Part shown: one piece after another, positions 17,072 through 26,200 of the stretch | Layout of the letters: every line of letters begins with the position of its first letter | Numbering within the stretch: position 1 is the first letter of the stretch | Assembly (NCBI RefSeq): GCF_042648365.1 | Contig: NZ_JBHRXI010000025.1 | Coordinates: 166,182 to 230,181, forward strand | DNA: 64,000 bases | Origin: Lutimaribacter_A marinistellae | GTDB lineage: Bacteria; Pseudomonadota; Alphaproteobacteria; Rhodobacterales; Rhodobacteraceae | Reading direction: 5' to 3' | Notes under the pieces: model-generated | Databases searched by the model: none | Told to the model about the DNA's origin: nothing | What the model saw: only the letters and a program-made list of their open reading frames with translations | Position numbers and translations under genes: made by a program

Positions 17072-18628
17072 ATGAAGATGATGACGAGACTGATGGGGGC
17101 GGCAGCCCTTGTTGTGACCGGACTGGCAAGCGCGCCGGTCCATGCCGAAGGGGGTACGCTTGTAATCGCGTCTACTCAGGTGCCGCGCCACCTTAACGGG
17201 GCGGTGCAGTCGGGAATCGCGACCGCAGTGCCTTCGACACAGATTTTCGCCTCGCCGCTGCGGTATGACGAGAACTGGGAGCCGCAGCCGTACCTCGCCG
17301 AAAGCTGGGAGGTCAGCGAAGACGGCCTGAAAGTCACGCTCAACCTCGTTCAGAACGCGACCTTCCACGATGGTGAACCGGTCACGTCGGAGGATGTGGC
17401 GTATTCGCTGATGGTCACGAAGGAAAACCACCCTTTTGCATCCATGTTCGCGCCGGTCGAGAGCATCGACACCCCGGATGAGCATACAGCCGTCATCAAT
17501 CTCAGCCAGCCGCACCCGGCGCTTTTGCTGGCCCTGTCACCGGCGCTTGCTCCGGTTCTGCCAAAGCACCTCTTCGACAATGGCGAAGATCCCAAGTCAA
17601 ATTCCTTCAACTCTGCGCCGGTCGGTTCAGGACCATTCATGCTGGAAGAGTTCACAGCAGGCGAAGCTGTCGTTCTCAAGAAGAACCCGAATTTCTTTAT
17701 CGACGGTCGGCCCAAACTCGACGAGATCATCATTCGCATCATCAAGGATCCTTCGGCCCTGCTGATCGCGATGGAAAATGGCGAGGCCGACCTGTATCCG
17801 TTCATGGCTGGCAGCCAGGAAATCAAACGCCTTGAAGGCGCTGACCATCTGAGCATCACCGACCAGGGCTATGCTGCGGTCGGTCCGATCAACTGGCTGG
17901 CCTTCAACACAACCTCGGAAAAGCTCAGCGACGTCCGAGTTCGCCAAGCCATCGCTTACGCGGTTGATCGCGACTTCATCACCAAGGCCCTGCATCGCGG
18001 CGTTTCCGCGCCCCAGCGCGGCCCGATCATCGAAAGCTCACCGTTCTTTGACGAGTCGATCCCCAGCTACGATGTCGATCTCGACAAGGCCAACGCTCTG
18101 ATGCAGGAGGCGGGGTTCGGTGATGGAATGGAACTGACCATCGACTTCATCCCCGGCCCGAAGGAGCAGCAGCAATCTGTTGCCGAATACATGAAATCGC
18201 AGCTCAAGAAGATCGGGATCGACGTGACCGTGCGCGCTGCGCCGGATTTCCCGACTTGGGCTGGCCGGGTAGGTGGACATGATTTCGAACTGACAATGGA
18301 CGTGGTGTTCAACTGGGGTGACCCGGTCATCGGCGTCCACCGGACGTATCTCTGCTCGAATATCCGTGAGGGCGTGATCTGGTCGAATACCCAGCAGTAT
18401 TGCAACGAAAAGGTCGATGAACTGCTCAATGCAGCCGCGGTCGAGCAGGACGATGCCAAGCGCAAGGAGATGTATGGACAGTTCCAGCAGATCGTTGCCC
18501 AGGATCTGCCGATCTACTGGATCAACGCGCTGCCTTACCACACTGCCTATGACAAGAAGCTCTCGAATGTCCCGACAGGTATCTGGGGCACCATGCATCC
18601 GATGGACATGGTCGACTGGTCCGAGTGA
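17072..18628 (+). CDS. ABC peptide/opine-type solute-binding protein (SBP family 5)
   Basis: Encodes 518 residues, with a Sec signal peptide (about 1-25, cleavage after PVHA). The rest is a DppA/OppA-like family 5 binding protein, with landmark segments YLAESWEVSEDGLKVTLNL, ATFHDGEPVTSEDVAYSL and VRQAIAYAVDRDFI. GGGAGAG precedes the ATG. It is the first gene of a five-gene importer operon and delivers ligand to the two permeases that follow. A stable hairpin separates it from the rest. The ligand may be a peptide, an opine or another amide, given the neighbouring amidohydrolase. Confidence 0.93.
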   Translation: MKMMTRLMGAAALVVTGLASAPVHAEGGTLVIASTQVPRHLNGAVQSGIATAVPSTQIFASPLRYDENWEPQPYLAESWEVSEDGLKVTLNLVQNATFHDGEPVTSEDVAYSLMVTKENHPFASMFAPVESIDTPDEHTAVINLSQPHPALLLALSPALAPVLPKHLFDNGEDPKSNSFNSAPVGSGPFMLEEFTAGEAVVLKKNPNFFIDGRPKLDEIIIRIIKDPSALLIAMENGEADLYPFMAGSQEIKRLEGADHLSITDQGYAAVGPINWLAFNTTSEKLSDVRVRQAIAYAVDRDFITKALHRGVSAPQRGPIIESSPFFDESIPSYDVDLDKANALMQEAGFGDGMELTIDFIPGPKEQQQSVAEYMKSQLKKIGIDVTVRAAPDFPTWAGRVGGHDFELTMDVVFNWGDPVIGVHRTYLCSNIREGVIWSNTQQYCNEKVDELLNAAAVEQDDAKRKEMYGQFQQIVAQDLPIYWINALPYHTAYDKKLSNVPTGIWGTMHPMDMVDWSE

Positions 18629-18640
18629 TCCTTGAAATCC

Positions 18641-18669
18641 GCCCCGTTCCGGTTCGTCCGGTGCGGGGC
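18641..18669 (+). other. Intercistronic hairpin after the binding-protein gene
   Basis: GCCCCG..CCGG (18641-18652) pairs with CCGG..CGGGGC (18658-18669) around a 5-nt loop, with one internal mismatch. It starts 12 nt after the stop and has no T-run. Such elements commonly protect the upstream mRNA so that the binding protein is made in excess over the membrane parts. Confidence 0.55.
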
Positions 18670-18689
18670 CAATCCCGGGGGCAGCGGGC

Positions 18690-19667
18690 ATGAGCGGCAG
18701 TTTCTTGTTACGACGCGTCTTCTATGGCCTTTTGCTTATGCTCGGGGTCGTGGTTCTGAACTTCCTTCTCATCCGTATGGCACCGGGCGATCCCGCTGTC
18801 GTGATCGCGGGTGAGATGGGCGGTGCGACCGAAGAGATGCTGGAGAGCATTCGCGAGGAATACGGCCTGAACAAGCCGGTGCTCGTACAGCTTGGAATAT
18901 ACATCGGCAATGTCGTTCGGTTCGATCTTGGCGAAAGCTTTTTCTTCAACCAACCGGTCACGACCTTGATCGGACACAGGATCGGGCCGACGATCCTTCT
19001 CGTCGTCACGGCGCAGCTCATGTCAATCCTGCTAGGCGTGTTTCTGGGCGTCATCGCGGCCCGCAAACCAAACGGTCCTATGAGTGCCTTCGTTTCGGTC
19101 TTTGCGACGATCGGCTACGCCGTACCCGTTTTCTGGACCGGGATCATGCTTATCATCCTGTTCGCAAGCGTATTGCCCGTCTTTCCCGTAGAGGGCATGC
19201 AATCGGTCAAGCTGCGGGATGCGAATGTCCTGGTGAAAGCATTGGATGTCGCGCACCATCTAGTCTTGCCCGCTTTCACCCTGGCGATCATCTATCTCGC
19301 CCAATATGCACGCCTGTCCCGCGCTTCCATGCTTGAAGTTCTGGGGTCAGACTACATCAGGACAGCCCGCGCCAAGGGGGCTTCGGAGCGCTCGGTGCTG
19401 TTCCGCCACGCTTTACGCAATGCCGCCCTGCCGATCCTGACGGTTGCCGGCTTGCAGTTTGGCAACCTGATCTCTGGCGCGCTGCTGGTCGAGACGGTGT
19501 TCAACTGGCCCGGAATGGGGCGCCTGGCTTTCGACTCCATTCTTCGGCGGGACTACCCGACGATCATGGGTGTGCTTTTCTTTGCCTCGTTCATGGTGGT
19601 CGTTGCGAATATCCTGACTGACCTGAGCTACAGGCTCGCCGATCCGCGGTTGCGGGGAAAGGGCTGA
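18690..19667 (+). CDS. ABC permease, DppB-like
   Basis: Encodes 325 residues with about six transmembrane helices. The N-terminal LLRRVFYGLLLMLGVVVLNFLLIRMAPGDP is the usual DppB/OppB start. The EAA loop is YIRTARAKGASERSVLFRHALRNAALP in type and contacts the ATPases. It is the second gene of the importer, separated from the DppC-like gene by 1 nt. It forms the translocation pore as a heterodimer with it. Confidence 0.94.
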   Translation: MSGSFLLRRVFYGLLLMLGVVVLNFLLIRMAPGDPAVVIAGEMGGATEEMLESIREEYGLNKPVLVQLGIYIGNVVRFDLGESFFFNQPVTTLIGHRIGPTILLVVTAQLMSILLGVFLGVIAARKPNGPMSAFVSVFATIGYAVPVFWTGIMLIILFASVLPVFPVEGMQSVKLRDANVLVKALDVAHHLVLPAFTLAIIYLAQYARLSRASMLEVLGSDYIRTARAKGASERSVLFRHALRNAALPILTVAGLQFGNLISGALLVETVFNWPGMGRLAFDSILRRDYPTIMGVLFFASFMVVVANILTDLSYRLADPRLRGKG

Positions 19668-19668
19668 C

Positions 19669-20577
19669 ATGCGCGCAACCAGTGTCGATACCAAGGGGCG
19701 AAACCTGCCGGATGGCGCGGCGACCTACAAGGCGGAAAGCCCGGCGCGCGAAGCATGGCGCATGTTTCGGCGGAACCTGCCCGCGCTTGCGGGAACCGCC
19801 ATTTTGGCCGTGATCGTTCTGGCGACGTTCTATGGCACGTTTTTCTATACAGGCGATCCCTACGAGATCGTCTGGGCCCCGCATGAGCGCCCCTTTACCA
19901 CTCCGGAGTTCCCGCTTGGCACGGATTATCTTGGTCGCGATATCGTTGCGGGATTGTTGACAGGCGGGGGGCCAACACTGGCGGTCGGGCTTGCCGCGGC
20001 CTCTATCACGATGGTCATCGGTATCTCGCTGGGTGCGCTTGCCGGGTATTATGGCGGTTGGGTGGACAACCTGCTCATGCGTATCACCGAATTTTTTCAG
20101 GTGCTGCCGGCGCTTCTTTTCGCGATGGTGCTTGTCTCTCTCTTCTCGCCGTCGCTGTTCACGATCGCCATGGCCATCGGGGTGGTCAGTTGGCCACAGA
20201 CAGCGCGCCTTACGCGGGCCGAGTTCCTGAAGATAAAGGAGCTGGAATACGTCACCGCCGCGCGCGCGATCGGGGCAAAGAACGGTCGTATCATCTGGAA
20301 AGTGATCCTGCCGAACGCGGCGCCGCCGCTGATCGTTTCGGCGACGCTGACCATCGGGGTGGCGATCCTGTTCGAGGCGGGGCTTTCGTTTCTCGGGCTC
20401 GGTGATCCCAATGTAATGAGTTGGGGCCTCATGATCGGCGCAAACCGCGAGTACATACTCGACGCGTGGTGGCCGGTGACCTTTCCGGGGCTCGCGATCT
20501 TTTTGACGGTCTTTGCAGTCTCTTTGATCGGGGACGGTCTGAACGATGCATTCAATCCCAAGCTGAGGGGCCGATGA
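19669..20577 (+). CDS. ABC permease, DppC-like
   Basis: Encodes 302 residues with a long cytoplasmic N-terminus and about six helices. FPLGTDYLGRDIVAGLLTGG is the standard DppC motif after TM1. The EAA loop is YVTAARAIGAKNGRIIWKVILPNAAPPL in type. The start follows the DppB-like stop by 1 nt, and its stop overlaps the next ATG by 4 nt. Confidence 0.94.
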   Translation: MRATSVDTKGRNLPDGAATYKAESPAREAWRMFRRNLPALAGTAILAVIVLATFYGTFFYTGDPYEIVWAPHERPFTTPEFPLGTDYLGRDIVAGLLTGGGPTLAVGLAAASITMVIGISLGALAGYYGGWVDNLLMRITEFFQVLPALLFAMVLVSLFSPSLFTIAMAIGVVSWPQTARLTRAEFLKIKELEYVTAARAIGAKNGRIIWKVILPNAAPPLIVSATLTIGVAILFEAGLSFLGLGDPNVMSWGLMIGANREYILDAWWPVTFPGLAIFLTVFAVSLIGDGLNDAFNPKLRGR

Positions 20578-21548
20578 ACGCGCTTCTGGAAATAGAAGAT
20601 CTGCGCGTCACTTTTGACACGCGGTATGGAGAAGTCACGGCGCTCGATTCCGTGTCCATGCATGTCAATGAGGGTGAGACGCTTGGAGTGGTGGGCGAGT
20701 CCGGTTGCGGCAAGTCTATCACTGCCCTGTCGGTCATGGGGCTGATCCCACAACCCCCCGGCAAGATTGCCGGCGGAGCTATCCGGTTGGCGGGCGAAGA
20801 TCTGACCAAGGCGGGCCCGGCACGTTTGCGCTCTCTCAGGGGGGCCGAGGCGGCTATGATCTTCCAGGAGCCGATGACCTCGCTGAACCCTGTGTTCACG
20901 GTCGGCGACCAGATTGCCGAGGCGATCATGCTGCACCAGAAGGTCAGCGCCGATCAGGCGTTCCGCGATGCGGTTGCGCTATTGGACCGGGTCGGAATTC
21001 CCAGCCCGGACAAGCGTGCACGGGATTTTCCGCACCAGTTGTCGGGCGGTATGCGACAACGGGTGATGATCGCTATGGCGGTCTCGTGCAGGCCCAAGGT
21101 CCTCATCGCGGACGAGCCGACGACCGCGCTTGACGTGACGGTCCAGGCCCAGATCTTCGACCTGCTCAACGAAATCCAGCGAGATTTTGGCGCGGCAATC
21201 ATCCTCATCACGCATGACATGGGTGCGATCAGCGAAATGGCCGATCGCGTGGCGGTCATGTATGCGGGCCGTGTCATAGAGCAGGGCAGTGCAGACGATG
21301 TGCTGGATTTCCCGCAGCATCCCTATACCCGTGGGCTTATCGACTGCATCCCCGCCCTTGGACGCGACGATCACAGGCTTGCCGAAATCCCGGGAGTTGT
21401 GCCTCCATTGCACCTTTTGGGGGATGGCTGCGCCTTTGCTGCGCGTTGCGCCCATTGTGAGGCACGCTGCGAGACCGAGAAACCCGTTCTCGCGGCACAT
21501 GGCCATCATCCGGCGGCCTGCCATGCCGTCGAGGAGGGGCGGATATGA
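20574..21548 (+). CDS. ABC importer ATPase, DppD-like
   Basis: Encodes 324 residues. Walker A is GESGCGKS, the Q-loop is FQEPMTSLNP, the signature is LSGGMRQRVMIAMA and Walker B is LIADEPTTALDVT, with H-loop ITHD. The C-terminal oligopeptide-transporter extension has the Cys-rich CAFAARCAHCEARC, which in DppD/OppD proteins binds an Fe-S cluster. It overlaps both neighbours by 4 nt. Confidence 0.95.
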   Translation: MNALLEIEDLRVTFDTRYGEVTALDSVSMHVNEGETLGVVGESGCGKSITALSVMGLIPQPPGKIAGGAIRLAGEDLTKAGPARLRSLRGAEAAMIFQEPMTSLNPVFTVGDQIAEAIMLHQKVSADQAFRDAVALLDRVGIPSPDKRARDFPHQLSGGMRQRVMIAMAVSCRPKVLIADEPTTALDVTVQAQIFDLLNEIQRDFGAAIILITHDMGAISEMADRVAVMYAGRVIEQGSADDVLDFPQHPYTRGLIDCIPALGRDDHRLAEIPGVVPPLHLLGDGCAFAARCAHCEARCETEKPVLAAHGHHPAACHAVEEGRI

Positions 21549-22531
21549 GCATGCTCATGGATGTGCGCGGTCTGACAGTGCGCTTTGCCCTGCCGAAACC
21601 GTCGATCTTTGCCGAGAGGCCCCACCTAGAGGCAGTACGCCAGGTCTCCTTCACCCTCAGGGCCGGGCAGGCTCTGGGAATTGTTGGCGAGAGCGGATCG
21701 GGGAAAACCACGACAGCCATGGCTGCCATACGCCTGACCGAGGCGGCGGGCGGGAAGGTTCTGTTCGACGGCGATGACCTTCTTGCGCTTGATGATGAAA
21801 ACATGCGCCAACGTCGGCGTGACATCCAGCTGATCTTTCAGGATCCTTATTCTTCTCTCAACCCTCGCGCGCGCGTAATGGACATCGTGCGCGAACCGAT
21901 GGACCTCATGGAGATTGGAACGCCGGACGAGCGCGTGGAACGGGTCAAGGAATTGTTCACTCTCGTCGGGTTGCGCGAGGACCAGTTGAACCTGTTCCCG
22001 CACCAGTTCTCGGGCGGGCAGCGCCAGCGGATTTCGATTGCGCGTGCGTTGACCACCAATCCAAAACTTCTGGTGTGTGACGAACCGGTTTCAGCGCTCG
22101 ACGTGGCCATCCAGGCCCAGATCCTCAATCTTCTGGCGGACCTGAAGGATCGTCTAGGTCTGAGTTACCTGTTCATCAGTCACGACCTGGGCGTGGTGCG
22201 CCATGTCTGTGACGAGGTTGCCGTGATGTATCTTGGCAAGATCGTCGAGCAGGGGCCGACGGAGGCCTTGTTTGCCGCACCTCAGCATCCTTACACGCAG
22301 GCCCTATTGGCCGCTGCTCCATCACTGGCACGTCGCAAGTCAAAGGGGTACGTGCGACCGCTCAAAGTAAAAGGGGATCCGCCGAGCCCGATCAACCCGC
22401 CACCGGGCTGCGCCTTTGCAGAACGTTGCCCCAAGGCGCAAAGCCTGTGCCGGGAAAAGGCACCCGAGTTGGAAAACCACGGGTCATTGCAAGTCGCTTG
22501 CCACTTTCCCGGACCGCCAGACGTGGCGTGA
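21545..22531 (+). CDS. ABC importer ATPase, DppF-like
   Basis: Encodes 328 residues. Walker A is GESGSGKTT, the Q-loop is FQDPYSSLNPR, the signature is FSGGQRQRISIARAL and Walker B is LVCDEPVSALDVA, with H-loop ISHD. The C-terminal extension has INPPPGCAFAERCPKAQSLC, the expected Cys cluster. It pairs with the DppD-like subunit and is the last gene of the five-gene operon. About 730 bp without a convincing gene follow. Confidence 0.95.
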   Translation: MSMLMDVRGLTVRFALPKPSIFAERPHLEAVRQVSFTLRAGQALGIVGESGSGKTTTAMAAIRLTEAAGGKVLFDGDDLLALDDENMRQRRRDIQLIFQDPYSSLNPRARVMDIVREPMDLMEIGTPDERVERVKELFTLVGLREDQLNLFPHQFSGGQRQRISIARALTTNPKLLVCDEPVSALDVAIQAQILNLLADLKDRLGLSYLFISHDLGVVRHVCDEVAVMYLGKIVEQGPTEALFAAPQHPYTQALLAAAPSLARRKSKGYVRPLKVKGDPPSPINPPPGCAFAERCPKAQSLCREKAPELENHGSLQVACHFPGPPDVA

Positions 22532-23259
22532 GCCTGCAAGAATCGACATTTTTGATGAAATTGTAGAATGATTCGAGGAAAACACTGCTGGTATTGCCCT
22601 CGAGCGCGGAAATAATGACCGCATGCCGCCTTGATTGGTTCCACGTAAGGCGACAATTGTGGCGAAAACAGGGCAACGCTGAACCGGCCGGTATGCGAAA
22701 TGTGGCGGTGAGCACTGTTCTCCGGGGCGAAACAAACCCGGACATGGCGCAGCCTCCACAACCTTGAGTGTCGACATGATAGTGAAGCAATCAAGGGAAA
22801 AACACGACGATGCACGCGTTCGGCGTGGAAACAATGTTCGCGCTTAGGTGGAGTGGCTGGAGTGTTCGGCAATCGAGCCTACCTCTAAGTTGCCGCAATC
22901 CCGCCAGTTTTCAGAGATTTTTCACTTTGCCGGTGATCTGGCGAGGAGTATTCATGGATTAGCCCAACTGGGGGGCGATGTTTGCTGGTCACGGGGGCGA
23001 CCGCACGATTTGCATCGAATCTCGATGCGAGGGGATTGAAGTGCACGTGCAGGGGCTGCTCTCTGCACCGGTCGCCGCCCCGAAGCGTGTTTGACGCGCT
23101 TCGGAACGTGTCCTTTGTGCTGAATCTCTCTCCTCGCCTTGGGCGTGAACGGGTGCATTTCGAGGTGGTCGCTTTTCGTCCGGTCATCGCGCCTTGGTGG
23201 TTTGGGGGGTAGCCGCGGTTAGGCGGTGTGGCACGGTCTGTGCCGAAAAGGAGAGTGTG
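22532..23259. other. Long intergenic region before the RTX-Hint gene
   Basis: No convincing gene was found; the short open frames here lack protein-like composition and ribosome sites. One stable hairpin is visible at 23080-23104 (CCGAAGCG / CGCTTCGG, 9-nt loop), about 155 nt before the RTX start, and could lie in its leader RNA. A region this long before a large secreted-protein gene probably carries complex promoter control, but no known operator was recognised. Confidence 0.5.
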
Positions 23260-26200
23260 ATGGCGACGAACTTTGACAATCCGTATTCGGCCAACCTGAT
23301 TGGTCTTTGGGATTTCCGCACGAATTTCGAGACCAATGATACCGGGCTTGATGATGGCATCGCCCAGGACGGAACCCCCGTGGACTCGCCGGATTTTTCG
23401 GCTGGCTGGATGTTCACGGGTGCTGGCGACAGCGACAGAATGGATATCGACGACGGCGATGACGAGCCCTTCGATCTCGATGAGGGAACGATAATCGCGT
23501 CATTCCGGCCGTTCGGCTTCGGGTCCGCCGTTGCCTCTGGTGGGTCGCCCACACCCGGTAATCAGACAGTTGTCAGCCGCGGTGTCGAGCAAAGCGCAGG
23601 ACAAGCGGAAGATCGCGGCTTTTTCGAGATGCGCGTAACCCCCGAGGGCCGGGTCGAGGTTGTGCACCGCGACGGTGATGCGGAGCAGGTTTTCGGAACC
23701 TCGGATGGTTTTTTCAACGACGGCGACGTCGTGACTGCGACCTATACCTTCTCGTCGGAAGGGACGCAGACATTTTCGGTCGTGAACGAGACGCAGGGCA
23801 CTTCCGAACAGATGAGCGGTGAAGCACCGGGGCTGACGCTCGACATTGCGGAAGAGACCGAGCAGAGCTTCTCGCTCGCTGCGCGCGAAGCGACGGATGG
23901 CAATTTCGACCAGAACTTCTTTGGCGGCATCGACTATGTTGCGGTTCTGGATGCGCCCGTGAATGGAGGCGGCCTGAACGGCATCGTTGACGGCACTCCG
24001 GGTGATGACGATATCGATCTGGGCTATACCGGTGACCCAGAAGGTGACCGGATCGACAACATGGATGCGATCGACCCGTCGGCGAATCCCAACGACGATG
24101 TTGTGAATGCCGGCGACGGCGATGACATGATCGACGGTGCCGATGAGGATGACGATATCTACGGCGGCGGTGGCGATGACACCGCGACAGGTGGGCCGGG
24201 GGATGACCTGATTGATGGCGATGGCACGGCGCCCGGTGCAGGGACCGTGATCCGTGAAGCGTTTCTCTGGAACGAAGGGCCGATTCAGAACGACGGTGTC
24301 ACGTACCCCGATGGTGAGGACCTGAGCGGCGGCGTCACCCAGGATACTGGAAATGCCAATGTCACGTTCAGCGTACTGACCGGCTCGCCCGGAACCACGA
24401 CCGAGTTCGACACTGTCCCGCAGCACACGAACCAGATCGATACGGATGGTCCGGGTGCGAACCCGGCGAGCAGCCTCAACTCGGTTCTTGATGGCCCCGG
24501 TACCGCCACGGAGTACCAGCTTGAATTCGACCGTCCGGTCACCGACGTATCGTTCCGCATCAACGATATTGACGGAAGCGCCGGTGTCCGCGTGACGGCG
24601 TTCGACGAAGCGGATAACCCGATCACGGTGAACCTCGGGGCAGGCCCACGCGTCATGCTTTCGGACACAGACGCGGTGCCGGGTGCCGACACCGGTGTCA
24701 GCACCGGCGGCTTCCAGGACCCGATCGGCGAAGACTATTCGATGCTCGTGACAATCCCGGGGCCTGTGTCTCGCTTCGTGATAGAGCAAGCGAATATCGG
24801 GCCCGAAGGCTCGACCATAAACGTGACCGACGTTTACTTCGACGTTGCGCAACCGTTCACCGGAGGTGGTGCTCCCGGAGATGACAGTCTCGACGGTGGC
24901 GACGGCAATGATACCCTGATCGGTCGCGAAGGCGATGATACCTTGACAGGCGGTGAAGGACAGGACTCCGTCGACGGTGGAGACGGCGATGATCTGATCG
25001 AAACCGGCCGCGACCCGCTGACCGAGCTTCCGGACCGCGGGTTCCCGTCATATGACGGGCTGCCGGCAGTTCCTGCGGATCCTGACGTCATGGACGACCG
25101 TGACACGGTCGATGGAGGCGATGGTAACGATACGATCTCGACAGGTGACGACAACGACATGATCACCGGCGGTGCCGGGATGGATCTGATCGACGGCGGA
25201 CTTGACGATGATACCATCGATGGCGGAACGGGTGACGACACGCTTATCGGCAGCGAAGGTGCCGACAGTATCATCGCGGGCGATGGCGCCGACGTTGTGT
25301 ATGGCGGTCTCGATCCCAGCTTTCCGGACCGTCTCAACATCCGTGACGATGGCAGCGATGGCCGTCCGGCCGACCCAGAAACCACCAATGGTGACGACAC
25401 AATCGATGGCGGCGCTGGCGACGACACGATCTTTGGTCAGGATGACACCGACGTAATCACTGGCGGCGAAGGTGATGACCTGATCGACGCGGGTATCGAC
25501 AACGACATCGTGGACGGTGGCACTGGGAACGATACGATCACGGGCGGCCACGGTGCAGACCTGCTCGCCGGTGGCGACGACCGGGACACTTTCCTTGGCG
25601 GTGACAATGGCGATCAGGTCGACGGTGGATCTGGTGGCGATGACTTCGATACGCTGGATCTTCGCGGTCTTGGACCCATCGGTGTCATCTACACCTCGCC
25701 GGATGAGGAAGACGGCATCGCGGTGATCGGTGACACCGGCGGGGTCGTGACCTTCGAAGAGATCGAGACCGTCCTTATCGATGATCCGCTGGAGCCGGAC
25801 GGAATTGTCGAAGGCACGTTCGACGATGACATAATCGACCTGGCCTATGACGGCGACCCGAATGGTGACTTCGTTGACAATGACGATGCCATTCTGCCCG
25901 GACAGGTTGGCGACGATGACATCATCATTGCCAAGACCGGAGACGATGCGATTCTGTCCGGTGACGGCAACGACAACGTGTTTGCCGGAGCGGGTGACGA
26001 CACCGCCTATGGTGATGACGGTGACGATACGGTGCGTGGCCAGGAGGGCGACGATGTTCTCGAGGGCAATGCCGGCGATGACCAGATCCATGGCGGCGAC
26101 GGTGACGACGCACTTGATGCCGGGCGGGGCAATGACACCATGTTCGGCGACGCCGGCAACGATGTCCTGACCGGGAATCCCGGCGACGATGTGCTGGACG

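Noticed and set aside
22848..23039. 63-residue frame in the region before the RTX gene
   Set aside because: No ribosome site or motif; likely chance.
23500..24852. 450-residue minus-strand frame inside the RTX gene
   Set aside because: Same cause; no protein-like features.
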